Assembly: GCA_032622095.1 (NCBI GenBank)
Contig: CP136066.1
Location: 130,233,917 to 130,297,916 of the forward strand
Reading direction: 5' to 3'
From: Siphonodentalium dalli
Lineage: Eukaryota; Mollusca; Scaphopoda; Gadilida; Siphonodentaliidae
Length of the DNA: 64,000 bases
Under the pieces are notes generated by a model. The model worked only from the letters and a program-made list of their open reading frames with translations. It did no database searches and had not been told where the DNA came from. Below, piece by piece: positions 35,391 through 47,871 of the stretch (the stretch's first letter is position 1; each line of letters opens with the position of its first letter). The position numbers and the translations under genes were made by a program.

Positions 35391-36485
35391 TTACTTTGTA
35401 AAGTTTGAGCTATTGTCATGGCTTTGTCATCCGTCGTCCGTGTGTGTGTGCGTGATGCGTCAACAATTTCCTTTAGCATGGGCTACAGGTCATACCTTTG
35501 GTCAGATCATTATGAAATTTGTCATAGCTGTTGACATTGACATGTAGATGGGAACGAGTCATTTTGGGTTCATTCGGGAAAAAAACATGGCCGCCAATGG
35601 CCATCTTGGATTTCAATATTCAATCCATTAGCACAGGCTACAGGTTGTACCTTTAGTCTGATCATCATGAAATTTGTCATGGCTGTTGAAATTGCCCAAA
35701 AACATGGCCACCGGCAGCCATCTTAGATTTACTCTTTGCATGACTAAATCCTTTAGCACGGGCTACAGGTCGTACCTTTAGTCTGATCATCATGAAATTT
35801 GTCATGGCTGTTGAAATTGGAATGTAGATGGGAACGAGTCATTTTGGGGTCATTCGGACAAACAACATGGCCGCCAGTGGCCATCTTGGATTTCAAAATT
35901 CAGTCCATTAGCACGGGCTGCAGGTCGTACCTTTGGTCCGATCTTTATGAAATTTGTCATGAATGTTGACATTGTCATGTAGATGGGAACGAGTTATTTT
36001 GGGGTCATTCGGCAAAAAACATGGCCACCAGCCACCATTTTGGATTTCAAAATTCAATCCATTGGCGCGGGCTACATGTCATACTGCTCGTCTGATCATC
36101 ATGAAATTTGTCAAGGGATGTTAATATTGACATGTAGATGGGAACGAGTCATTTTGGGGTCATTGCGCCAAAAAAAATGGCCACCAGAAGCCATCTTGGA
36201 TTTAAATCTTTGCATGACTAAATCCTTTGGCGCGGCCTACAGGTCGTAGCTTTGGTCAGATCATAATGAAATTTGTACTGGATGTTAATAATGACATGTA
36301 AATGGGAACGAGTTTTTTTGGGATCATTTGGCAAAAAAACATGGCTGCCAGTGGCCATCTTAGATTTTACTCTTTGCATAACTAGGCCTTTCAACTTTCC
36401 ACATTCCTAATCTCTTCATTGACTTTAACACATGAAATTATTCCCTTTCCAAGTTGAGCTACAGTGTCATTGACACTTTCATTCT
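35391..36485 (+). repeat. P-family element nested in the pogo-like transposon
   Basis: The head hairpin (35391-35412) is followed by GTCCGTGTGTGTGTGCGTGA, six to seven units, the 3' module, and AGTGTCATTGACACT at 36463-36477. Head and tail are both present, so the boundaries are reliable to a few bases. Confidence 0.85.
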
Positions 36486-36634
36486 CAAATACTGGTATAT
36501 AAACCCGTTTTGGAGGGGTTATGGTTTTAGGGCTAGGGAGGGGGTGGTCTTATACCCCGGAAAACTTACTTCTAGTGAAAATACTGGGGTGGTCTTATGC
36601 CCGAAAGTGGGCTTATACCCGCGAGAATACGGTA

Positions 36635-36850
36635 GATGGGAACGAGTCATTTTGGGGTCATTCGGTAAAAAAACATGGCCGCTGGTGGCCATCTTGGATT
36701 TCAAAATTCAATCCATTGGCGCGGGCTACAGGTCGTACTGTTTGTCTGATCATCATGAACTTTGTCATGGATGTTAATATTGACATGTAGATGAGAAAGA
36801 GTGATTTTGGGGTCATTCGGACAAACAACATGGCCACCAGCAGCCATATA
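36635..36850 (+). repeat. P-family element, right part after the pogo-like insertion
   Basis: Continues the unit broken at 33397. It ends without the 3' module, running into GCCATATATTAAGAG. Confidence 0.8.
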
Positions 36851-37995
36851 TTAAGAGAATGTACATATTGTGAAGCTAAGACAAAATGCTACCTTTTTAG
36901 GTCAAAATTTGAACTCCACATCCAAGATGGCCACCAAAATGGCCACCAGAAGTGGAAATTTTTACTATTTTTACTAATATTTTCTAAATTAGTTTCTTCT
37001 GTTTGTAACTGGTTGAGAATTGCAACTTTATTTTGTATTTTTCATGTTAACTAATCATTGGAGCAATGAAATTTGCCATTCTATGTACCAGCCCCTTCCG
37101 ATCCCTCAATCTTTATGCTTATGGGCCAGAGTAGCCACATATTATGGCCTCTCCAGTTCCGTTTGAAAGTTCTGCTCATTTCCTTTCAAAAACATGGCCA
37201 GAATCCCAAAAGAAGATTTCGGCAAAATTCCATACTGCATCATTTAAAATGAATTGGTCATGCCTCATAAGGTGCTGGGATAACCAGAATAGAACAGTTG
37301 TCAGTTGATTAAGGGAGCATGTCAAAACCTCTTTCGCATATGCGAAAATATTGTCGATAATGTCGAATAAGTTTTGACGTAATTGACGTAAATGTGCAAA
37401 AACGAAATGTCGGAAATGACGAAAAATAATGCGATAACGTCGAAAGCGACTGGCCATAAAAGTGCGATAACGTCGAAACCACAACAGACCAAAATTTCCG
37501 TAAAATGTCGAAACTTTCGACAACGCGAAAGTCGCGACGTCGAAACATTGATCGATATTCGCAAACGATGAAAAGTTAAAACATCCATACGATGTTGTCG
37601 CACTTCATAAATCCGCGCATTTATTTTTGACTTCTGCGTAATCAGATGCCAGCTGAATTTTTATTGGCTGTCAGCCAAAGGCCATACAAACAACTCTATG
37701 CGTTTAACACACAAGTACAATGACTTGACAGTTCGACTGTTTTGATAGCTATGAGTTCGCACAAGGCCTAATTAAACAATAGTCAACCCATTCCAAATGT
37801 GTGAAGGGGTGACATTTAGCAAAAGGCTATACAAACATATAGGTCTACTGACATATAATGACGTATATACCGGTCCTTCACAACTATGCGTGAACTGTGC
37901 GACAGTTTTGTTGTTGTCGTGATGTCTTCTCAATTAGTGAACAATGGTTTAACTCGTTGGACAAAAACAACACATCTGATATATAAAATTCCAAA

Positions 37996-38187
37996 ATGAA
38001 GCGACTTGATGTCATAATATCAGTTCGATCATGGCTAGAAACAGTGATGAAATCGAATAGATCTATCGGTAGCGGACATATACGCAGTTGGGAAAATATT
38101 AGACCAGCAGTTTACACAGGTCGACAGTACGAAGAAGTTAGGGTTTTCACAACCCCAGGTATCACACATCTAACAGAAAAAAGATGA
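37996..38187 (+). CDS. Small ORF of unknown function inside the 2.6-kb element
   Basis: 63 codons, basic (begins MKRLDVIISVRSWLETVMKS). No domain recognised. It could be a piece of a lost element-encoded protein or chance. Confidence 0.2.
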   Translation: MKRLDVIISVRSWLETVMKSNRSIGSGHIRSWENIRPAVYTGRQYEEVRVFTTPGITHLTEKR

Positions 38188-39352
38188 AATCACACAGAAA
38201 TTTGAAACCAGCTGCACCCACCCACAACGGGAGCGACAACGGTCCATCCACATGATCCAGCATTTGAAGCAATAGGCCCGATATAGAACAAGCCCTCATC
38301 ACATTGTATCAACGCCAGACATATATAGAGCCATACCCCCTAAGTTCATTGTTTTATAATGGTATGATATCCATATTTTTATTATTCATTCAATAAAGAA
38401 TCGAGAAAAACATAACACTCAACTCCTCTGTCAGTCAATGCTACCCACAAACGAAACTAGGATTGGCCTGGGAAATTAGTGCTAAAAATAGCACAACATA
38501 ACATGATTGTGCAATTCGTGGAAATTCCAAACTATTATATAATATGTTTTGTATTAACTTAACTTTGTCGCATCTGATCGCTGATATATATTGAATAAAA
38601 TGTGTAGATTTGAAATAAAAGTATAAATGTCGCCGACGAATTAATCATGATGACGCTGCGCTTCCGATATCTAACAATGATTTCATACGTATATTGCGAA
38701 AATTAAAGCATTGTTTACGACTGTCCGACGATGCCGTAAACACCCTGATTTGCGTCCACATTAAAATATGTGTCTGGTCTAGAAAGACAGATTGAAACTG
38801 TAGAAATTAACTCTACGTGGCATACAGAAAGTATACTATAAATCGGGGTTGTGGAATAATTTATTGTCGTCCACGGCTGTATTCTTTTATTCATAATAGT
38901 TCGCACAATTAAATGGTGACGGTTTACCCAAAGTGAAGACAAGTTACATAATCACACACAAAAACGATTTTCGAAATCAAAATTTGCATTGTTTACGGTA
39001 CCACTCTGCAGTATTAATGCGACGGTGTAGCAATTATTGCTCGAGATTTAGGGGGACTTCAACCTGTACTGTAATATGTACTGTAAACCAGTGATGCAAT
39101 ATCACTGCTATAAACCCACGGATTTGCGGGCACCGTGTGATATAAAAACGTAGGAAATGATTGTGTTGGCCTATCCTATTATATAAATTGGGTCTGGGAA
39201 TAATTTATTTGGGACTTTAAATAATCTTCTATTAATAATAGTTTATTATTAAACGAAGTTTGAATTGTCCGATATTAACCAAATCGGAGATTTCAGTAGA
39301 TCGGAGAAATTTACTAATAGGCCTACATTTATAAACTCCGATCAAATCGGAA

Positions 39353-39667
39353 ATGTTTTCATATCGGCGAATACTCCGATTAAATCAATGGAATTCTTAT
39401 GATAAAAACTCCGATCTGAGAAATTTCAGCATGGACACCGACATCTTCCCGTTCGCGACACATCAGTATAAAACTGCGACTATGGAGTATTTATTGAACA
39501 CAAACTGTCACTCCGATCTGAGAAATTTCAGCATGGACATCGACATCTTCCCGTTCGCGACGCATCAGTATAAAACTGCGACTATGGAGTATTTATTGAA
39601 CACAAACTGTCCTGCCAATCATATCGACACAGCAGCAATATTGACGGATTTAATGCTGCGATCTTGA
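39353..39667 (+). CDS. ORF made of a tandem 34-residue duplication
   Basis: A 102-bp block (39408-39509 and 39510-39611) is duplicated with about two differences. It keeps frame and gives two copies of SDLRNFSMDxDIFPFATHQY...EYLLNTNC. Total length 104 residues. No family recognised; position near the right end of the 2.6-kb element. The start at ATG 39353 is arbitrary. Confidence 0.3.
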   Translation: MFSYRRILRLNQWNSYDKNSDLRNFSMDTDIFPFATHQYKTATMEYLLNTNCHSDLRNFSMDIDIFPFATHQYKTATMEYLLNTNCPANHIDTAAILTDLMLRS

Positions 39668-40059
39668 CGAAAACAAACACTGCGAAAATATGTCGAAACA
39701 GAACATTTGAGCAAAACTGCGAAACAAAACTGCGATAATTGCGAAAACATCGAACCAAGACAGCGAAAATGACGAAAAATTGACGAAAACGTACAACGTT
39801 ACGGCGTGCGATAATGACGAAAAAACTCCGATAATGTAGAAAAAACGACGTCAATGACGCCACATTTTTCGCACTTTTTTCGCATTTCTTTTGCATATGC
39901 GAAAGAGGTTTTGACATGCTCCCTAAGTAACATGTTTAATAACCAAGTGAGTCACACAAGTTTGCTACTTTTTCGGAACAGCAGAGAATAATGTGAAAAC
40001 TAAACTTTTTACCAAATGGTTGCCATTTTGCAAGCCATCTTAAGTAATTTGGTCCAAAA

Positions 40060-41675
40060 CACAGCAGGGTCATTCTATCGTTACGTGTGTGACATTTAGA
40101 GGTTTTTAGAGCCTTTATAATCAAGATAACTTTAATTTTATAAAATTATTTTAGTCAAGGGATGCTGCATTTTATTTGCCAGAGGCTAGTCCACGACTTT
40201 TGAGACATATTTTAAACTCATTGTGTACCATAAATTTTTGGCAAGACATTATTTGGTGTGTTACGTGTGTTAGATTATTGGAATTCAATACCCTCAATCA
40301 TATATAATTTGGCCAATAACAGTAGTGTGATCATGTACAAGTGAAAGAGGTCATTAAGTTGGGTTAGATAGATCCTGGGTTTTAAATTTATGTAATGTTA
40401 AAAGTTTTTTAAGTAGTGGACAAAAATGGTCATGCAAATGTTTAAAATTGTACAACCATGACCGCAGTTACAAACTCAGCCGTCAGGACCATGTAAAGGT
40501 ACTAGTAATCCAATTAATTTGCACTATGAGCATGGGATAGGTATTCGAATTATTGATAATCAAAAGATTCTATAGTTTGACAATCAACTTAATATTCATC
40601 AATATGTACATCTAATTCACTTATAAGTGATCCATGTGGAAATCCACAGAACATACCCACATATATCAGGTAGGAAGGGGTGGTACAAATGATGTAAAAA
40701 CATATTCTGGGGGTGTTTGCGTCATAAAAAGGGCTAAATTCTCCTTTTCACACCTTTTTAATTTTGAGATATAAAGCCAACACATCATCTCAATAATAGT
40801 TTAAATGACATTCACATTGCAGAAACACTGTATTTAAGTACCCAGGACCCCATGGATGCTTTAAAGGGGTTACTATTAACCCTGGTCATGTCTGCATTGA
40901 GTTTAAACTGAACAGTGCCTTATGCTTAAGACCCTTCAATGTGCCCTTATTGCACACAATTACTTCAGAATGATAAAATGAATGAATTTAAGATAAAAAC
41001 ATGTGCAAAATACATTTTCTTGATATTTAGAAGTTTCTTCAATAAAATAAAGCCAAAAAGAAACCTGAGTTGTGTGGTTTGTGACTGGTAATGGTTGATT
41101 GTATAATGTCACACACGTAATGTTAAGTGTGTGACAGATATTGGAAGCACTGCAAAAGTCGTAAAAAGTATTAATATCTTATTTTATGATGATCAGTGCT
41201 TCACCCAAACCATAGAGTCACAGAATATAGAAAACTACGATGTATGTTCATGTAGTTTTTGAAAAATTAAAACTTTAATGTTAAATCGTTACGTGTGTGA
41301 CAGATGATTAGTCATGGAGATGGATGAATAAATGTTCAAAATTTTGAAAATGTGGGTATGTTTTATATTTTTTTTTATTGGAAAAATATACACAATGTAT
41401 TGCCGCAAAATTATAATGTTTACTATCAATAACCTTCATGTCACAGCTTACGTGGCCACTCTGATAATTATGCAAAAATAACAGAGTTGGGTACTACTAT
41501 TTCAAACAAACCAAATATATACAAACAGGTAGGCAACAATATAGTTTAATACCATTTTGGAAAGCTGAAAATCTGTACTTTTGAACGAATCAAGTGCCAT
41601 GATTATTCAGCATGTTTGAAATTTTGCCATTTTTGACAATTTTGGGATACCTAATGGTAGAATGACCCAGCAGTG
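40060..41675. mobile_element. 1.6-kb inverted-terminal element with TTACGTGTGTGACA motifs
   Basis: The left end CACAGCAGGGTCATTCTA matches the complement of the right end TAGAATGACCCAGCAGTG with two differences. TTACGTGTGTGACA or a close variant occurs near 40080, 40260 and 41289 and inverted near 41107. No clear target duplication, no coding frame. Confidence 0.6.
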
Positions 41676-41816
41676 TGACACATTTAATACAGATCAAACA
41701 AAAAACACCTATGCTACCAAACATAATTCCATTTTAATTGAAAAAAAAATATCCAAACTGAAAAGTTAATTTTTGGTGATTTTGATGTCAAGTTTGTGAG
41801 AGAAAAATCCAATATT

Positions 41817-42644
41817 TATGTCGACATTATGCCATGCTCCAGGGACAAACCTAGGTGAGAAATAGTAGCTGAAATAAAGACCTTATTCACGACATTTAAC
41901 GATATTCAAAAACACGCATTCACTGTTCTTTTGCTGGCTCTCGTGATGGGGAATGAGCAAGTGAAATTTGTGAATGGCAAGGGGGATCGCTTATTTGCCG
42001 TGATCAGCATATGTTTGGGCATTTGTAAAACGAGTAACAATAGTATGGGTATTGGTAAAACGAGTAACAAAACTATATATTAAAGATCTGTAATATATCA
42101 TTATCATTGGTATATCCTCCAATGAATTATATATAAAGACAAGAAAGTAATAGCTATAGAACAAAAAGGAAGGTCTGTTAGGTCAGACTCGCAGTCCTAT
42201 TCAGTATTCGAGCTATTCGTCGGTATCATGATCGCGGACACTAGTGTTGGAAGGTTATAGAATTTACGTTTCGGTTTCGGTTAAAAAACCTCGGTTTCGG
42301 TTTTAGTATGCAATCATTTAACATATAGAAATTACTGCCAAATTGAGTGTCAATTAGTGCCACAGGCACAACCAGTTACAGAGTAGCATGGAGCATCAAT
42401 TTCCTTGATAAAGGGGAAGATCATTGAAGAAGTTTTGGGTTGCTTCAACTACGATGTCTGTTTGGTCACTCAATTGAATTGATCATATCAGATCACAACA
42501 GGGAGGTAGAACGAGAAGAGTGAAGACATTGTGCAGCTGATCTCAATCATCAAACTTTGTTGACTTACATAGTTTTTATAAACCCCACTGTAAAACAGTT
42601 TTAGTATGTCGTGGTGTGATTCCAATTTGAATCTATGTTGCTTC
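41817..42644 (+). mobile_element. hAT-like element B0, left part, split by its sibling
   Basis: It matches 42747-43581 closely (e.g. CTCCAGGGACAAACCTAGGT, GGAAGGTCTGTTAGGTCAGA). It ends in GTTGCTTC, which is repeated at 44007-44014 after the inserted copy. The left terminal repeat of this older copy is missing. Confidence 0.75.
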
Positions 42645-44006
42645 TAGAGCTGAAACGGTTGACCCATTCTTCTAACCGGTTAACCATCGGGGTTAGCCGG
42701 ATTTCAACCGGTTAACCGCTAATTTCTAGCGGACTTCTCTCACACTAATTATGTCAACATTATGCCATCCTCCAGGGACAAACCTAGGTGAGAAATAGTA
42801 GCTGAAATAAAGACCTTATTCACGGCATTTAACGATATTCAAAAACACGCATTCACTGTTCTTTTGCTGGCTCTCGTGATGGGGTATGAGCAAGTGAAAT
42901 TTGTGAATGGCAGGGGGGGTCGCTTATTTGCCGTGATCAGCATATGTTTGGGCATTTGTAAAACGAGTAACAATAGTATGGGTATTGGTAAAACGAGTAA
43001 CAAAACTATATATTAAATATCTGTAATATATCATTATCATTGGTATATCCTCCAATGAATTATATATAAAGACAAGAAAGTAATAACTATAGAACAAAAA
43101 GGAAGGTCAGTTAGGTCAGACTCGCAGTCCTATTCAGTATTCGAGCTATTCGTCGGTATCATGATCGCGGACACTAGTGTTGGAAGGTTGTAGAATTTAC
43201 GTTTCGGTTTCGTTTTTTTTGGTAAAAAAAAACCTCGGTTTCGGTTTTAGTATGCAATCGCTTAACATATAGAAATTACTGCCAAATTGAGTGTCAATTA
43301 GTCAACCAATTACAGAGTAGCGTGGAGCATCAATTTCCTTGATAAAAGGGAAGATCATTGAAGAAGTTAAAGAGGTTTTGGGTTGCTTCAACTACGATGT
43401 CTGTTTGGTCACTCAATTGAATTGATCATATTAGATCACAACAGGGAGGAAGAACGTGAAGACATTGTGCAGCTGATCTCAATCATCAAACTTTGTCGAC
43501 TTACATAGTTTTTATAAACCCCACTGTAAAACAGTTTTAGTATGTCGTGGTGCGATTCCAATTTGAATCCATGTTGCTTCGTGCAGTATTAACTATTAAG
43601 TTACGAAAGCACGCATAGCCACACAATGCCAGTTTTACGTTGTCACTTCCTTGTGTGCATTCAGACTTGTTACACAGTGACGGCACACGTGCTTTTGTCG
43701 GAAGATCAGAGAAAACTTCAAAGGGTCGGAATTGATTGAAGGTCGCCGACACCTCCAGACAGTTCGAGAATTGCTACTAAGTATCTGATACTACCGCGTG
43801 TACCAATTAATGCTTGCATTGCACTCTACTATCGGTGATACAGGATTTAGTATTAGTTTTGCATCATTTAACCTAATATTTTGAGGATTATTCACGTTCA
43901 CATTCAACTGACAACGGGATGCGGTTACGTCCGGTTCATTTTTTTCTAACCGGTTACGTCGCTAACCGGATGCTAACCGGTTATCTGTCTAACCGTTTCA
44001 GCTCTA
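42645..44006 (+). mobile_element. hAT-like element B, 1,362 bp, inserted into B0
   Basis: Ends are TAGAGCTGAAACGGTT and AACCGTTTCAGCTCTA. The 8-bp target duplication GTTGCTTC (42637-42644, 44007-44014) is perfect. Clustered AACCGGTTA motifs lie in both subterminal regions. No transposase frame, so non-autonomous. Confidence 0.9.
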
Positions 44007-44014
44007 GTTGCTTC

Positions 44015-44434
44015 GTGCAGTATTAACTATTAAGTTACGAAAGCACGCATTGCCACACAACGCCACTTTTACATTGTCACTTCCTTGTGTGCATTCAGAC
44101 TTGATACACAGTGACTGCACACATGCTTTTGTCGGAAGATCAGAGAAAACTTCAAAGGGTCGGAATTGATTGAAGGTCGCCGACACTTCCAGACAGTTCG
44201 AGAATTGCTACTAAGTATCTGATACTACCGCGTGTACCAATTAATGCTTGCATTGAACTCTACTGTCGGTGACACAGGATTTAGTATTAGTTTTGCATCA
44301 TTTAACCTAATATTTTGAGGATTATTCACGTTCACCTGACAACGGGATGCGGTTACGTCCGATTCATTTTTTTATAACCGGTTACGTCGCTAACCGGATG
44401 CTAACCGGTTATCCGTCTAACCGTTTCAGCTCTA
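44015..44434 (+). mobile_element. hAT-like element B0, right part
   Basis: It matches 43582-44006 of element B and ends with the same terminal repeat AACCGTTTCAGCTCTA. Together with 41817-42644 it reconstitutes the interrupted older copy. Confidence 0.85.
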
Positions 44435-44547
44435 ATAATGTCAGTTGTTACAATAGCAACAATTGAAAAAGGTACATCATCAATGTTAGTGTTCGATGTA
44501 TAGAAGGCATATTAGTCAATTTTATTCATCAACCACAACTTGTAACC

Positions 44548-46513
44548 GATAGCAGCCATCTTGGATTTTACTCTTTGGATGACTAAATTGTTTGGCACAG
44601 GCTACAGGTCGTACCTTTGGTTGAAACATTATGAAATTTGTCATGGCTGTTGACATTAACATGTAGATGGGAACGAGTCATTTTGGGGTCATTCAGCAAA
44701 GAAACATGGTAGCCAGTGGCCATCTTGGATTTCAATATTCAATCCATTAGCACGGGCTACAGGTCGTACTGTTCGTCTGATCATCATGAAATTTGCCATG
44801 GATGTTAATATTGACATGTAGATGGGAACGAGTAATTTTGGGGTTGTTCGGCCATAAAACATGGCCACCGGCAGCCATCTTAGATTTACTGTTTGCATGA
44901 CTAAATTCTTTGGCACGGCCTACAGGTCGTACCTTTGGTCGGATCATCGTAAAATGTGTCATGGATGTTAACAATGACATGTAGATGGGAACGAGTAATT
45001 TTGGGGTCATTCGGCAAAAAAACATGGCCGCCAGCAGCCATTTTGGATTTTACTCTTTGTATGACTAAATCCTTTTATAGCACGGGCTACAGGTCATACC
45101 TTTAGTCTGATCATCATGAAATTTGTCATGGCTGTTGAAATTGGAATGTAGATGGGAACGAGTCATTTTTGGGTCATTCGGACAAACAACATGGCTGCCA
45201 GCGGCCATCTTGGATTTCAAAATTAAATCCATTAGCACGGGCTACAGTTCGTACCTTTAGTCTGATCATCATGAAATTTGTCATGAATGTTAACATTGAC
45301 TTGTAGATGGGAACGAGTAATTTTGGGGTCATTCGGCCAAAAAACATGGCTGCCGGCAGCCATCTTAGATTTACTCTTTGCATGACTAAATTCTTTGGTA
45401 CGGCCTACAGGTCGTACCCTTGGTCGGATCATCATAAAATGTGTCATAGCTGTTGACATTGAAATGTAGATGGGAACGAGTCATTTTGGGTTCATTCGGG
45501 AAAAAAACATGGCCGCCAGTGGCCATCTTGGATTTCAATATTCAATCCATTAGCACAGGCTACAGGTCGTACTGTTTGTCTGATCATCATGAAATTTGTC
45601 ATGGATATTAATATTGACATGTAGATGGGAACGAGTAATTTTGGGGTTGTTCGGCCAAAAAACATGGCCACCGACAGCCATCTTAGATTTTATTCTTTGC
45701 ATGACTCAATTCTTTGGCACGGCCTACAGGTCGTACCTTTGGTCGGATCATCATAAATTTTTTCATGGATGTTAACAATGACATGTAGATGGGAACATAA
45801 ATTTTTTCATGGATGTTAACAATGACATGTAGATGGGAACATTTTGGGGTCATTCGGCCAAAAAACATGGCTGCCAGCAGCCATCTTGGATTTTACTCTT
45901 TGTATAACTAAATTCTTTAGCACGGGCTACAGCTTGTACCTTTAGTCTGATCATCATAAAATTTGTCATGGCTGTTGAAATTGGAATGTAAATGGGAACG
46001 AGTCATTTTGAGGTCATTCAGACAAAAAACATGGCCGCCAGCGGCCATCTTGCATTTCAAAATTTAATCTATTAGCACGGGCCACAGGTCGTACTGTTCG
46101 TCTGATCATCATGAAATTTGTCATGGATGTTAATATTGACATGTAGATGGGAACGAGTAATTTTGGGGTCATTTGGCCAAAAACCATGGCCACCAGCAGC
46201 CATCTTGGATTTTACTCTTTGTATGACTAAATTCTTTACCATGGGCTACAGGTCGTACCTTTAGTCTGATCGTCATAAATTTTTTTATGGATGTTAACGA
46301 TGACATATAGATTGGAACGTCTCATTTTGGGGTCATTCGCCCGAAAACATGGTCGCCAGCAGCCATCTTGGATTTTACTTTTCTCTAAACTGGTATAAAC
46401 TATAAACTAGTATTAGACATTCAACTTTCCACATTCCTAATCGCTCCATTGACTGTAATACATTAAATTATTCCCTTTCCAAGTTGAGCTACAGTGTCAT
46501 TGACACTTTCATT
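44548..46513 (+). repeat. P-family element without head
   Basis: About twelve units, beginning inside a unit (GCAGCCATCTTGG), then the 3' module and AGTGTCATTGACACT (46493-46507). A small duplication at 45740-45840 repeats ATTTTTTCATGGATGTTAAC with TAGATGGGAAC. Confidence 0.85.
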
Positions 46514-46822
46514 ACTTAGAATTTTTGCCAATTTGAGGTTTCCGGGTGATAACTTTAGTAAATGTGTACTGAATGAAATTAAATTTGGTATGTAGGTTTA
46601 CTAGCACTAAAGACAGGTTTTTATGCGGACATGAGGTCTACCGATCTTTTATTCGACTTAGAATTTTACCGTCTGTTAACATTTTTGGTTTCCGACCGAT
46701 AACTCCAGTTTGGATTATTTGATCTGAACCAAAGTTGGTATGTGTCTTTCTCCCAGCAAAACACAGGTCAAGTTCGAATTCGAGTTCCGCCCGCCAATTT
46801 TCACCAGAGTTATGTCCCTTTT
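46514..46822 (+). repeat. U linker between P elements
   Basis: ATTTTTGCCAATTTGAGGTT, AATGAAATTAAATTTGGTAT and CAGGTCAAGTTCGAATTCGA, ending CAGAGTTATGTCCCTTTT just before the next P head. A second copy lies at 47872-48173, so U plus P may be the true repeating element (~1.35 kb). Confidence 0.65.
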
Positions 46823-47871
46823 TAGCTCAACTTTACTTTGTAAAGTTTGAGCTATTGCCATGGCTTTGTCGTCCATCGTCCGTGTGTGCGTGTGTGTGTG
46901 TGTGCGTGATGCGTCAACAATTTCCAGCAGCCATTTTGGATTTTACTCTTTGTATGACTAAATCCTTTAGCACGGGCTATAGGTCGTACCTTTAGTCTGA
47001 TCATCATGAAATTTGTCATGGGTGTTGAAATTGGAATGTAGATGGGAACGAGTCATTTTGGGGTCATTCGGACAAACAACATGGCCGCCAGTGGCCATCT
47101 TGGATTTCAAAATTCAATCCATTAGCACGGGCTACAGGTCGTACCTTTGGTGCGATCTTTATGAAATTTGTCATGAATGTTGACATTGTCATGTACATGT
47201 AGATGGGAACGAGTTATTTTGGGGTCATTCGGCAAAAAAACATGGCCACCAGCCACCATTTTGGATTTCAAAATTCAATCCATTGGCGCGGGCTACAGGT
47301 CATACTGCTCGTCTGATCATCATGAAATTTGTCAAGGATGTTAATATTGACATGTAGATGGGAACGAGTCATTTTGGGGTCATTCGGCCAAAAAAAATGG
47401 CCACCAGAAGCCATCTTGGGTTTAACTCTTTGCATGACTAAATCCTTTGGCGCGGCCTACAGGTCGTAGCTTTGGTCAGATCTTCATGAAATTTGTTACA
47501 GATGTTAACAATGACATGTAGATGGGAATTATTCATTTTGGAGTCATTTGGCCAAAAAATATGGCTGCCAGCAGCCATCTTGGATTTTACTCTTTGCATG
47601 ACTAAATCCTTTGACACAGGCTACAGGTCGTATCATTTGTCAGATCATCATGAAATTTGTACTGGATGTTAATAATGACATGTATAAAATGGGAACGAGT
47701 CTTTTTGGGATCATTTGGCAAAAAAACATGGCTGCCAGCGGCCATCTTAGATTTTACTCTTTGCATAACTAGACCTTTCAACTTTCCACATTCCTAATCA
47801 CTCCATTGACTTTAACACATGAAATTATTCCCTTTCCATGTTGAGCTACAGTGTCATTAACACTTTCATTT
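46823..47871 (+). repeat. Complete P-family element
   Basis: The head hairpin (46823-46854), GTGTGTGCGTGTGTGTG, six units and 3' module are present. The terminal hairpin is AGTGTCATTAACACT (47850-47864), where the stem survives despite one change. Confidence 0.85.

Larger units (their letters stand above)
33398..36632 (-). mobile_element. Pogo-like (Tc1/mariner superfamily) transposon, 3,235 bp, decayed
   Basis: Terminal inverted repeats are CCGTATTATCGCGGGTATAAG (left, 33398) and the complement of CTTATACCCGCGAGAATACGG (right). TA flanks both ends (33396-33397, 36633-36634) and the host P unit is restored when the element is removed. GGTGGTCTTATACCCCGG recurs in both subterminal regions. 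A pogo-type transposase exon fragment lies inside on the minus strand (34691-34808). A complete P element (35391-36485) and a 144-bp palindrome are nested in it. The flank near 34970 and 35140 has a 170-bp direct repeat. Confidence 0.85.
37312..39924. mobile_element. Unassigned 2.6-kb element with 32-bp terminal inverted repeats
   Basis: The ends pair AGGGAGCATGTCAAAACCTC (37312) with its complement ending at 39924, perfect over 32 bp and extending into GCATATGC. Both subterminal regions (about 37350-37570 and 39660-39880) are dense in TGCGATAA, GACGAAAA and GTCGAAA. These motifs are mostly in the same orientation at both ends. CpG is far commoner than in the flanks. Target duplication is unclear (TTAA-like on the left, TAAG on the right). 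No transposase was recognised; short frames at 37996 and 39353 are described separately. Confidence 0.75.
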
